DNA of 11,562 bases, from assembly GCA_000434635.1 (NCBI GenBank), contig HF988149.1, positions 44,710 through 56,271 of the forward strand, written 5' to 3'. A program made the position numbers and the translations under genes. The DNA comes from Firmicutes bacterium CAG:110 (GTDB lineage: Bacteria; Bacillota; Clostridia; Oscillospirales; Oscillospiraceae). This document shows, one piece after another, positions 6,669 to 11,562 of this stretch. The notes beneath the pieces were generated by a model that saw only the letters and a list, made by a program, of their open reading frames with translations, searched no databases and was not told the DNA's origin. The first letter of the stretch is position 1. Every line of letters begins with the position of its first letter.

Positions 6669-6702
6669 ATTATACTCTACTACCTGTAGACAGAAAAGTC
6701 AA
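6669..6702 (-). promoter_or_regulatory. Promoter of the blaI-M56 operon
   Basis: On the minus strand a perfect -10 TATAAT (6669-6674) lies between the two operators. A TTGACT (6697-6702) is present but 22 bp away, too far for ideal spacing; with 17-bp spacing it would pair instead with TAGAGT (6674-6679). The -10 is clear, but which -35 is used is uncertain. Confidence 0.7.
6676..6690. promoter_or_regulatory. BlaI-type operator, upstream dyad
   Basis: TCTAC-TACCT-GTAGA is an imperfect dyad with the same arms as the 6652-6666 site. It sits in the spacer between -35 and -10, 24 bp centre to centre from the first site. The paired arrangement fits cooperative autorepression. Confidence 0.75.
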
Positions 6703-6813
6703 GGATTTTTTGAAACGTTAATATAACCTTAAAGGGATGGCACAAGAAGGGCAGTTTGCAACTTCTACAAGCTTCCTGTCGTTTCTTCCCCCTGTAACCA
6801 CATTAATATATAT

Positions 6814-6845
6814 CCCCCCAATACTGGGGGTACAGTATTGGGGGG
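6814..6845. repeat. 13-bp perfect palindrome with C6/G6 ends
   Basis: CCCCCCAATACTG (6814-6826) pairs perfectly with 6833-6845 around GGGGTA. The flanks TAT/ATA loosely extend the symmetry. There is no T-tract on either side, so a plain terminator is unlikely. It could be an operator, a cruciform or the end of a mobile element. Confidence 0.65.
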
Positions 6846-6901
6846 AAACATATCAAACGGTGGGGGCTGTTTTGCGCCCTTTTTGGGGGTGCTTTCATAG
6901 C

Positions 6902-6937
6902 AAAAGAGAGGCATTCCGCAAAGAATGCCTCTCTTTT
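6902..6937. terminator. 15-bp perfect hairpin, bidirectional terminator-like
   Basis: AAAAGAGAGGCATTC (6902-6916) pairs perfectly with 6923-6937 around CGCAAA, ending in TTTT on either strand. It has intrinsic-terminator form, but no upstream gene is recognised on the plus strand. Confidence 0.7.
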
Positions 6938-6946
6938 CATTTTCCA

Positions 6947-6970
6947 GCCCCGCCTTCGGCGTGCTTTTTT
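6947..6970 (+). terminator. CGCC-TTC-GGCG hairpin followed by T6
   Basis: A short GC-rich stem (6951-6954/6958-6961, extended by GC/GC at 6947-6948/6963-6964) is followed directly by TTTTTT (6965-6970). This is the classic form of a plus-strand intrinsic terminator, just after the hairpin at 6902-6937. Confidence 0.6.
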
Positions 6971-6987
6971 ACGGCTGTGCCGTTACC

Positions 6988-7131
6988 GGCCGTATCCGAA
7001 AGCTGGCAGAACGGTTCGGCTGCGGCTGTTTGCCCTTGGTAAGCCATTTCTCACGGGAATGCCGGATCGTATTCCAAGGGGATTTGGAAGGCAAACGCGC
7101 GCCTGCACGTTCTGACAGCTTTCGATAGGCC
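6988..7131. ncRNA. Long imperfect inverted repeat, candidate structured RNA or DNA element
   Basis: The arms 6988-7013 and 7108-7131 form 23 base pairs: GGCC/GGCC, TATC/GATA, GAAAGCTG/CAGCTTTC and CAGAACG/CGTTCTG. They are broken only by two single bulged bases, both on the left arm (6992 and 6997), and one G/A mismatch (7006/7115). Inside, GTTTGCC (7028-7034) pairs with GGCAAAC (7090-7096), and CTTGG (7035-7039) can pair with CCAAG (7074-7078). The whole can fold into one long hairpin with internal loops. No promoter or terminator clearly brackets it, so transcription and strand are unknown. I do not recognise a named RNA family. Confidence 0.5.
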
Positions 7132-7172
7132 TTGGGGGGGATTATCTGTCGGCTGCCTAATCGCGGTACAGT

Positions 7173-7208
7173 TTGAAGGATGTGTGTGTGTTGAAGGATG
7201 TGTGTGCA
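7173..7208. repeat. Two-copy tandem repeat of about 18 bp
   Basis: TTGAAGGATGTGTGTG occurs at 7173-7188 and again at 7191-7206, separated by TG, giving a period of 18 bp. A local TG-rich duplication of unknown role, probably from replication slippage. Confidence 0.75.
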
Positions 7209-7278
7209 ATACAGATTGAGGAAATCGGATTAGGAGGTATTTTTGCGATTTGGCATCCGTTTGTACAGTGAGGTTATA

Positions 7279-7698
7279 TCAGGCCAGCGCTTCGCCCAGA
7301 CTGCGGCAGGCGCTCAGCGCTTCGTCATCGGGGGTCTCCTGACAGATCACGCTGTCGCAGACCAGATTTGCGCCCTTGTCCCGGCAGTTCTCTTCCCACG
7401 TGCGCATCCACTCGCCGTCGCCCCAGCCATAAGAGCCGAACAAGGCGATCTTCTTGCCGGAGAGCTTACTCTCGCAGGTCTCGAACATGGGGGCAAATTC
7501 GCCGTCTTCCAGTTCCTCCGCGCCCATGGCGGGGCAGCCGAAAGCGACCGCGTCAAATTCGTCCATCTTTCCTCCGTCGAACTCGGCGGCGGTAAACAGC
7601 TCCGCTTCCGCGCCAGCGTGCTTTGCGCCTTCCACAACGGCCTGCGCCATGGCTTCGGTATTTCCGGTGCTGCTCCAATAAACAACTGCAATTTTCAT
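7279..7698 (-). CDS. Short-chain flavodoxin
   Basis: A 139-aa FMN-binding electron carrier that can replace ferredoxin when iron is scarce. The N-terminal strand is followed by the FMN phosphate loop SSTGNT (9-14). The loop GCPAMGAEELE (54-64) and the segment FGSYGWGDGEWM (87-98) are the other two isoalloxazine-binding loops; the latter is very typical of clostridial flavodoxins. Length is normal for the short-chain class. The ATG at 7698 is chosen because AAAGGA lies 9 nt upstream; a TTG two codons earlier is too close to that site. It is the last gene of a three-gene operon, 28 nt after the DUF3793 gene. The operon promoter carries a DtxR-like palindrome, which fits iron control. No clear terminator follows within 100 nt. 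Confidence 0.95.
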   Translation of the reverse strand: MKIAVVYWSSTGNTEAMAQAVVEGAKHAGAEAELFTAAEFDGGKMDEFDAVAFGCPAMGAEELEDGEFAPMFETCESKLSGKKIALFGSYGWGDGEWMRTWEENCRDKGANLVCDSVICQETPDDEALSACRSLGEALA

Positions 7699-7726
7699 TT
7701 TCAAAAATCCTTTCTTAAATCCTATT

Positions 7727-8272
7727 TCATCCGGCTACTGTAAGCCGTTCGATGTCGATCCCGCTGGCAAGCTGGCGGCAGTAAACCCTCGTGCAGGCTT
7801 TGTACTTGGCAAAGGTCTTCCGGGCTGCTTCCTCGTTTTCATAAACTTTCCAGCAGCCCACGCATTTGCAGGGTCTGTGTTCTAAAAAGCCCTTCACGTC
7901 CTCCGGCGGATAGCTCAGAAACAAGCCGATCTCGTGGGGGAAATCCTCCTGCTGCTTTAATCTCCGGGCAAGCCTTGTCAGGCATCGGCTGCCGCCCCGG
8001 CAGTTGTAGCCGAACTCGCTGAGAAGCGCTTCGCAGGATGCGCAGGAGAGGTCTTTTTCCAGCCGCGCTGGCCGGTAGAGGTAGATCAGCGCCCTGTCCT
8101 GACGGATACGCAGGGGGACTGCCCGGACACCTTTCTTCCCAAGCCGCCGGTTCAGACTCCGCAGAAAGTCCAGCAGGTCTTCCCGGCTTTCGTAGGGGCA
8201 GGCAAACAGGTTTCCGGTTTTCAGCCCCGCCAAGGTGGGGGCGCAGTTGCGAACCACCTGTTCCTCAGACAT
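7727..8272 (-). CDS. DUF3793 family protein
   Basis: A 181-aa soluble protein that I recognise as DUF3793, a family of anaerobic Firmicutes of unknown biochemical function, often found beside flavodoxin and iron-transport genes. Visible signatures are GLFLSYPPEDVKGFL (116-130) and CKCVGCWKVY (135-144). It has 11 cysteines, including C77/C80, C91, C97, C135/C137/C140 and C160/C165, so metal or Fe-S binding is plausible but unproven. There is no signal peptide or membrane segment. The ATG overlaps the stop of the upstream 42-codon gene by 8 bp (ATGTCTGA), and AAGGAGG (8278-8284 read on the minus strand) precedes it, indicating translational coupling. Full length for the family. Confidence 0.88.
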   Translation of the reverse strand: MSEEQVVRNCAPTLAGLKTGNLFACPYESREDLLDFLRSLNRRLGKKGVRAVPLRIRQDRALIYLYRPARLEKDLSCASCEALLSEFGYNCRGGSRCLTRLARRLKQQEDFPHEIGLFLSYPPEDVKGFLEHRPCKCVGCWKVYENEEAARKTFAKYKACTRVYCRQLASGIDIERLTVAG

Positions 8273-8393
8273 GGCCGTCCTCCTTGCCCCGGGCGATTCG
8301 GCGCAGGCTTTTCCGGATGGAAATGACGCCCACAGACGTCACGGTGACAGCCACAACGGCACCGGCGCCGGACAAAATCGTGGCAATTTCCAT
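8265..8393 (-). CDS. 42-aa single-pass membrane peptide
   Basis: A small gene starting MEIATILSGAGAVVAV, with a hydrophobic segment at about residues 4-25 and a basic tail (IRKSLRRIARGKEDGHV, 26-42). This predicts a single-pass membrane peptide with the positive end in the cytosol. GGGAGG lies 8 nt before the ATG, and its stop overlaps the DUF3793 start by 8 bp. It is the first gene of the flavodoxin operon, downstream of a consensus promoter. The position recalls small FeoB-associated membrane proteins of clostridial iron operons, but it has no cysteine, so that assignment is not supported. Function unknown. Ribosome binding site, overlap and amphipathic design make a real gene likely. Confidence 0.75.
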   Translation of the reverse strand: MEIATILSGAGAVVAVTVTSVGVISIRKSLRRIARGKEDGHV

Positions 8394-8448
8394 AGCTCGA
8401 ACCTCCCGTATTCATAATGATAAGATCATCTTTTTTGTTCGCTTTTTG

Positions 8449-8464
8449 GTTAGCCTCTGCTAAC
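8449..8464. promoter_or_regulatory. DtxR/IdeR-like palindrome at the flavodoxin operon promoter
   Basis: GTTAGC-CTCT-GCTAAC is a 6-bp-arm dyad lying just downstream of the -10 box, over the expected start site. GGTTAGCC/CTAAC-type arms resemble DtxR/IdeR-family metal-dependent repressor sites, though the spacer here is longer than the classic 19-bp box. Iron control is inferred from the arms and the flavodoxin cargo. Confidence 0.55.
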
Positions 8465-8471
8465 TGGCTAT

Positions 8472-8500
8472 ATCATACACGATGTTGCTCCATTTGTCAA
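8472..8500 (-). promoter_or_regulatory. Sigma-A promoter of the small peptide-DUF3793-flavodoxin operon
   Basis: On the minus strand a perfect TTGACA (8495-8500) and TATGAT (8472-8477) are separated by exactly 17 bp. The leader to the first ATG (8393) is about 70 nt. Confidence 0.88.
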
Positions 8501-8541
8501 GTCTTTTCCCTACTATTTTTATAGGCAGATTTTTGGATGTG

Positions 8542-8566
8542 AAAAAGCGCCCCGCCGGGGCGCTTT
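8542..8566 (-). terminator. Terminator of the trmH-editing protein operon
   Basis: AAAGCGCCCC and GGGGCGCTTT form a perfect 10-bp stem around a 3-nt loop; on the minus strand it is followed by a T-run (TTTTTC in all). It begins 8 nt after the stop codon at 8575, a strong intrinsic terminator. Confidence 0.92.
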
Positions 8567-8574
8567 AGGCTGTT

Positions 8575-9117
8575 TTATTCCTGCGGCAGTGTGACAATTC
8601 GGGGTTCATGATGGACGGCAGGCAGAATTTTCTCCATCAGGTCAGCCGTCCGAAAGCGCAGACTGGAGGTGTTGATGCAGGGATGACAGCCGATGTACTC
8701 CCCTTCCAGCACGTCCTCGTCCATGAGAAGCTGCACATGGTTCTCCCCATCGTTCATCAGCCCCAGAACGCTGACGGAGCCGGGGGTGATGTCCAGAAAT
8801 TTCTCCATATACTCCGGCGCGGCAAAGCTCAGGCGGGAGGAACCGATCTCCTTTGAGAGGACGCTGGTTTTGAAATGCTTGTCCCCGGGCAGCATCAGCA
8901 GATAAAACTCCGTACACTGCCGGTTGCACAGCAGCAGATTTTTGCAGATCACCGCATCCAGCACCCGGTCGATCTCCTCGCAGGCTTCCATAGTCATGGC
9001 GGCCTCGTGGTCGATGCGCTGGTAGTCGATTCCCAGACTGTCCAGCAGATCGTAGCAGCGGATTTCCTTCTCAAGACGTCCGGCGCAGTCCGCAGGACAT
9101 CCGTTTACCAGTTCCAT
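8575..9117 (-). CDS. Prolyl-tRNA editing protein, ProXp-ala/PrdX (YbaK-like) family
   Basis: A 180-aa stand-alone aminoacyl-tRNA deacylase of the INS/YbaK superfamily, often annotated as 'prolyl-tRNA synthetase associated domain'. It is expected to hydrolyse mischarged Ala-tRNA(Pro) in the cytosol. Visible motifs are the N-terminal helix and HEAAMTMEACEEID (37-50), the lysine-containing LPGDKHFKTSVLSKEIG (76-92), DITPGSVSVLGLMND (109-123) and the hallmark GCHPCINTSSL (143-153). Length fits the free-standing family, with no synthetase domains attached. ATG 9117 is chosen with AAAGGGG about 11 nt upstream; a GTG two codons earlier is a possible alternative. It follows the RNA methyltransferase by 8 nt in the same operon, so both products act on RNA quality or translation. 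Confidence 0.92.
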   Translation of the reverse strand: MELVNGCPADCAGRLEKEIRCYDLLDSLGIDYQRIDHEAAMTMEACEEIDRVLDAVICKNLLLCNRQCTEFYLLMLPGDKHFKTSVLSKEIGSSRLSFAAPEYMEKFLDITPGSVSVLGLMNDGENHVQLLMDEDVLEGEYIGCHPCINTSSLRFRTADLMEKILPAVHHEPRIVTLPQE

Positions 9118-9125
9118 AATCACAT

Positions 9126-9941
9126 TTACCCCTTTCTTAGCTGCCAGAAGGCCACGGCGCTGGCAGCCGCTACGTTCAAAGAATCCACGCCGTGGTACAT
9201 GGGGATTTTTACGGTGTAGTCGCACCGGGCAATGGTCGTCTCCGTCAGACCGTCGCCCTCGCTGCCTAAGATCACCGCCAGCTTTTCCTCCGCCATGAGA
9301 CGGCGGTCGTCAATGGAGACGGAATCGTCGCTCAGTGCCATGGCTGCGGTTCGGAAGCCCAGACGGCTCAGCTGCTCCATTCCCTCCCCCGGCCAGTCCC
9401 CCGTGAACGTCCACGGGATCTGAAACACCGTTCCCATGCTGACCCGGGCGCTGCGGCGGTACAGCGGGTCACTGCATCCGGGAGTCAGCAGCACGGCGTC
9501 CATGCCCAGCGCGGCGGCGGAACGGAAGATCGCGCCCACGTTGGTGGGGTTCTGGACGTTTTCCAGAACCACAATCCGCGCCGCCCCGGCGCAGATATCC
9601 TCCACAGTGGGAAGCCCCGGGCGGCGCATGGCGCACAGCACGCCCCGGGTCAGGTGGTAGCCGGTGAGATTGCACAGCAATTCTTCGTCCGCGGTGTACA
9701 CGGGTATGCCGGGACAGCGGGCGATGACCTCCCGCGCTGCGCCCGTAATGTCCTTGCGCTCCATGAGCAGCGACACCGGCTCGTATCCGCCGTCCAAAGC
9801 CCGGTGGATGACCTTGGGGCTTTCCGCAATGAACATCCCCTTGGCCGGTTCAAACCGGTTGAGCAGCTGCGCCTCCGTCAGCCGGGCATACACGTCCAGC
9901 TCCGGCGCGGAGAAATCCGTTATTTCAATGACGTTGGCCAT
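9126..9941 (-). CDS. SPOUT-family RNA 2'-O-methyltransferase (TrmH/RlmB type)
   Basis: A 271-aa S-adenosylmethionine-dependent enzyme that methylates ribose 2'-OH in tRNA or rRNA. The N-terminal substrate-binding domain (about 20-105) precedes the trefoil-knot catalytic domain with its three motifs: NPTNVGAIFRSA (131-142), ILGSEGDGL (224-232) and IPMYHGVDSLNVAAA (246-260). The catalytic Arg (R140) and the SAM-binding loop are intact. The start MANVIEITDF at 9941 is preceded by AGGAA at short spacing; an upstream TTG in frame (9983) lacks a ribosome binding site. It is the first gene of an operon with the tRNA-editing protein. The exact nucleotide target cannot be deduced; RlmB-, TrmH- and TsnR-like members share these motifs. 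Confidence 0.94.
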   Translation of the reverse strand: MANVIEITDFSAPELDVYARLTEAQLLNRFEPAKGMFIAESPKVIHRALDGGYEPVSLLMERKDITGAAREVIARCPGIPVYTADEELLCNLTGYHLTRGVLCAMRRPGLPTVEDICAGAARIVVLENVQNPTNVGAIFRSAAALGMDAVLLTPGCSDPLYRRSARVSMGTVFQIPWTFTGDWPGEGMEQLSRLGFRTAAMALSDDSVSIDDRRLMAEEKLAVILGSEGDGLTETTIARCDYTVKIPMYHGVDSLNVAAASAVAFWQLRKG

Positions 9942-10008
9942 AGCGTTCCTTTCCTTATCCTCCACCCCATGACAATCTGCCAAAAAACGGGGCGCTTTTT
10001 TCCTTCCT

Positions 10009-10037
10009 ATACTACCAAATTCCGTTCAAAATGTCAA
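10009..10037 (-). promoter_or_regulatory. Promoter of the RNA methyltransferase operon
   Basis: On the minus strand TTGACA (10032-10037) and TAGTAT (10009-10014) are spaced by 17 bp, about 70 nt upstream of the ATG. Confidence 0.8.
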
Positions 10038-10052
10038 AGATTTCTCCGTCGA

Positions 10053-10081
10053 TTGACTTCCATTTTCCGCAATGGTAGAAT
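10053..10081 (+). promoter_or_regulatory. Promoter of the GPH symporter gene
   Basis: TTGACT (10053-10058) and TAGAAT (10076-10081) are spaced by 17 bp. The -35 boxes of this and the divergent promoter are only 15 bp apart, so a regulator bound between them could affect both genes. Confidence 0.8.
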
Positions 10082-10112
10082 ACATTCATTGTAAAGAGAG
10101 GGGCGGATCGCC

Positions 10113-11531
10113 ATGGCAGACAAACATCCGGGGTATATGACCACCTTCAAGGAGCGCTTGAGCTACTGGACATACTTCATCGGACAGAACATTTACTACA
10201 ACATCACGGCAGCTTTTATTTCCACTTACCTTGCTATGCAGGGCGTGAACCTTGCCAAGGTCGCTATCGTGCTGCTGATCGTCAAGATCTGGGACGCCGT
10301 GAATGACCCCATTTTCGGCTTCATCTTCGACAAGGTGAAATTCAAAAACGGGCAGAAAAGTCTGCCCTGGCTGCGCATTTCCACCGCACTGATCCCCATT
10401 GTGACCATCATCCTGTTCTCCATTCCCTCGGCGCTGGGGGAGACTGGGAAACTTGTCTGGTTCGGCGTGGCCTACGTGTTGTGGGACACTGTGTACACCC
10501 TGACGGACATTCCCGCCTACGCCATGCTGAACACCATGACCGACAATCTGCCGGAGCGCAACACCCTGCTCTCCGTCAACCGGGTGTTCTCCGGGGCGGG
10601 CGTGCTGATCTACGGCGTTGTGCTGCCCATCCTCATCAGCGAAAATGTGGGCATGAGCGCCAGTCTGGCCATTGCGACACTGTCCATTTTCAGCGCCCTG
10701 ACCATGGTGCCCCTGTCCCTCAACTGCAAGGAGCGCAACTATAAGCCCGAAGAGGAAGACGAAAACTTCTCTCCCCGGCAGATGTTCTCCTATCTGGGAA
10801 AGAACAAATACCTGCTGACCTACTATGGCGGCTACTGCGCCACCGACGCGCTGAAAACCTCCGCCGCCGTGACGCTGTTCGTCTCCTTCTACCTGTTCGG
10901 CAATTCCCTTTACTCCATCGTGCTGAACCTGCTGAACATGGTGCCGGGTGTTTTCGCCGCCATGCTCATGCCCACCATTCTGAAAAAGCTGGATAAATTT
11001 AAAACGCTTTTCTGGTGCAACATCGTCAACATCATCTTAGGTCTGGTGATTTTCTTCGTTGGCTACGAAAACCGGGCGCTGTTCCTGACGCTGACCTGCG
11101 TCCGCACCGTTCCCATGAGCATCGTGGGCATTCTCGCCTTCATGTTCACCCCGGACTGCGCCGAGTACGGACAGTATAAATCCGGCATCAGCGCCAAGGG
11201 CATCACCTTCGCCATCCAGACCTTCTCCGTGAAGATCACCGCTGCGGTCTCGTCCTCGCTGGCTTTGGCGCTGCTGGGCTGCTTCCACTGGATTTCCGTG
11301 GAGGCGGAGAGCTTCGAGACGCTGAAGGCGCTGAACATCCAGCAGAGCGCGGGGGCGCTGGAAGGACTGTGGATCGTGTACGCGCTGGTGCCTGTCATTG
11401 GCATGATCATTTCCACGTTCTTCTACTTAGGCTACAAGCTCAACGACAAGGACGTGCAGATCATGGCGCGGTGCAATGCCGGGGAGATCACCCGTGAGGA
11501 AGCCGAGGCTCTCCTGTCCCGGAAATATTGA
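10113..11531 (+). CDS. GPH-family (glycoside-pentoside-hexuronide) cation symporter
   Basis: A 472-aa major-facilitator-type membrane transporter with about 12 membrane helices, expected to bring a glycoside, pentoside or hexuronide into the cell with Na+ or H+ (MelB/YicJ type). Family motifs are KIWDAVNDPIFGFIFDK (58-74, the cation-site aspartates of helix II and its following loop), the helix IV region WDTVYTLTDIPAYAMLN (124-140) with following PERN, and the C-terminal half motif EYGQYKSGISAKGITFAIQ (351-369). A charged central loop (about 206-222) separates the halves. The last 25 residues (NAGEITREEAEALLSRK) form a helix rather like a SHOCT tail. ATG with GAGAGGGG upstream. No glycosidase or regulator neighbours it here, so the substrate cannot be named; a catabolic partner may lie beyond 11562. 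Confidence 0.93.
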   Translation: MADKHPGYMTTFKERLSYWTYFIGQNIYYNITAAFISTYLAMQGVNLAKVAIVLLIVKIWDAVNDPIFGFIFDKVKFKNGQKSLPWLRISTALIPIVTIILFSIPSALGETGKLVWFGVAYVLWDTVYTLTDIPAYAMLNTMTDNLPERNTLLSVNRVFSGAGVLIYGVVLPILISENVGMSASLAIATLSIFSALTMVPLSLNCKERNYKPEEEDENFSPRQMFSYLGKNKYLLTYYGGYCATDALKTSAAVTLFVSFYLFGNSLYSIVLNLLNMVPGVFAAMLMPTILKKLDKFKTLFWCNIVNIILGLVIFFVGYENRALFLTLTCVRTVPMSIVGILAFMFTPDCAEYGQYKSGISAKGITFAIQTFSVKITAAVSSSLALALLGCFHWISVEAESFETLKALNIQQSAGALEGLWIVYALVPVIGMIISTFFYLGYKLNDKDVQIMARCNAGEITREEAEALLSRKY

Positions 11532-11562
11532 CCTAATGCTGCAAACAGAAACGGCGCCATCC

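Larger units (their letters stand above)
6720..7278. other. 559-bp gene-free region rich in inverted repeats
   Basis: No frame here has both a convincing start and a recognisable protein. The region holds a 13-bp palindrome (6814-6845), two hairpins with T-runs (6902-6937, 6947-6970), a small hairpin ACGGC-TGT-GCCGT (6971-6983), a 144-nt foldable inverted repeat (6988-7131) and a tandem 18-bp duplication (7173-7208). An AGGAGG at 7232-7237 precedes only a TTG-initiated frame that runs antisense through flavodoxin. Confidence 0.65.

Noticed and set aside
6737..7042. Plus-strand 101-codon frame in the gene-free gap
   Set aside because: It runs through a perfect palindrome, two terminator-like hairpins and a T-run, has no clear ribosome binding site and resembles no protein I know.
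6925..7128. Plus-strand 67-codon frame over the long inverted repeat
   Set aside because: It starts inside the 3' arm of a hairpin and is better explained by the base-paired structure; kept only as a possibility of a decayed coding sequence.
6988..7131. Integron attC site
   Set aside because: The one-sided bulges are reminiscent, but the R-box ends (GTTRRRY and its complement) are absent and there is no cassette-like array or integrase.
7243..7743. Plus-strand 166-codon frame with AGGAGG upstream
   Set aside because: It begins with TTG and is antisense to flavodoxin for most of its length. The AGGAGG may be chance or the remnant of a lost gene.
8265..8393. FeoB-associated cysteine-rich membrane protein
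   Set aside because: Size, membrane segment and context fit, but there is not one cysteine, so the name was not used.

Overview
The window looks like a chromosomal segment of a moderately GC-rich Gram-positive anaerobe of class Clostridia, probably an Oscillospiraceae-type gut bacterium. This is inferred from strong AGGAGG-type ribosome binding sites, sigma-A promoters with 16-17 bp spacers, a CIRCE/HrcA heat-shock operator, a flavodoxin operon carrying a DUF3793 gene, a BlaI/M56 pair, and a GPH-family sugar symporter. No rRNA or species-specific marker is present, so the genus is not fixed.

Layout. (1) 1-720: a minus-strand small heat-shock protein gene (hsp20) with its own promoter. The promoter's -35 box lies inside a CIRCE operator, and the leader has a hairpin whose 3' arm could also pair with the Shine-Dalgarno sequence. 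(2) 681-3790: a two-gene minus-strand operon, a polyprenyl-phosphate sugar transferase (exopolysaccharide/glycan initiation) overlapping by 4 bp a cardiolipin synthase, closed by a strong terminator. (3) 3819-4021: a plus-strand tRNA-Asp(GTC) with promoter and terminators. (4) 4027-6690: a segment visibly richer in A+T than its flanks, with a BlaI-type repressor and an M56 (BlaR1-like) membrane metalloprotease whose external C-terminal half is not a penicillin-binding domain. Twin dyad operators surround the promoter. The 3' side is a dense block of back-to-back hairpins (4027-4240). (5) 6720-7278: a gene-free region full of palindromes, including a 144-nt imperfect inverted repeat with a 23-bp stem. 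(6) 7279-8500: a minus-strand operon of a 42-aa membrane peptide, a DUF3793 protein and a flavodoxin, with a DtxR/IdeR-like palindrome at its promoter, suggesting iron control. (7) 8542-10037: a minus-strand operon of a SPOUT/TrmH RNA 2'-O-methyltransferase and a ProXp-ala/PrdX-type prolyl-tRNA editing protein. (8) 10053-11531: a divergent plus-strand GPH cation symporter.

How the parts work together: most units are self-contained housekeeping or stress modules (protein folding, envelope lipid and glycan synthesis, iron-sparing electron transfer, translation fidelity, sugar uptake). The part least explained by known families is the stretch from the tRNA-Asp terminator to about 7250. There a sensor-protease/repressor pair with an unfamiliar sensor domain lies between two highly structured non-coding regions. 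This could be a small acquired island, but mobility is inference only.
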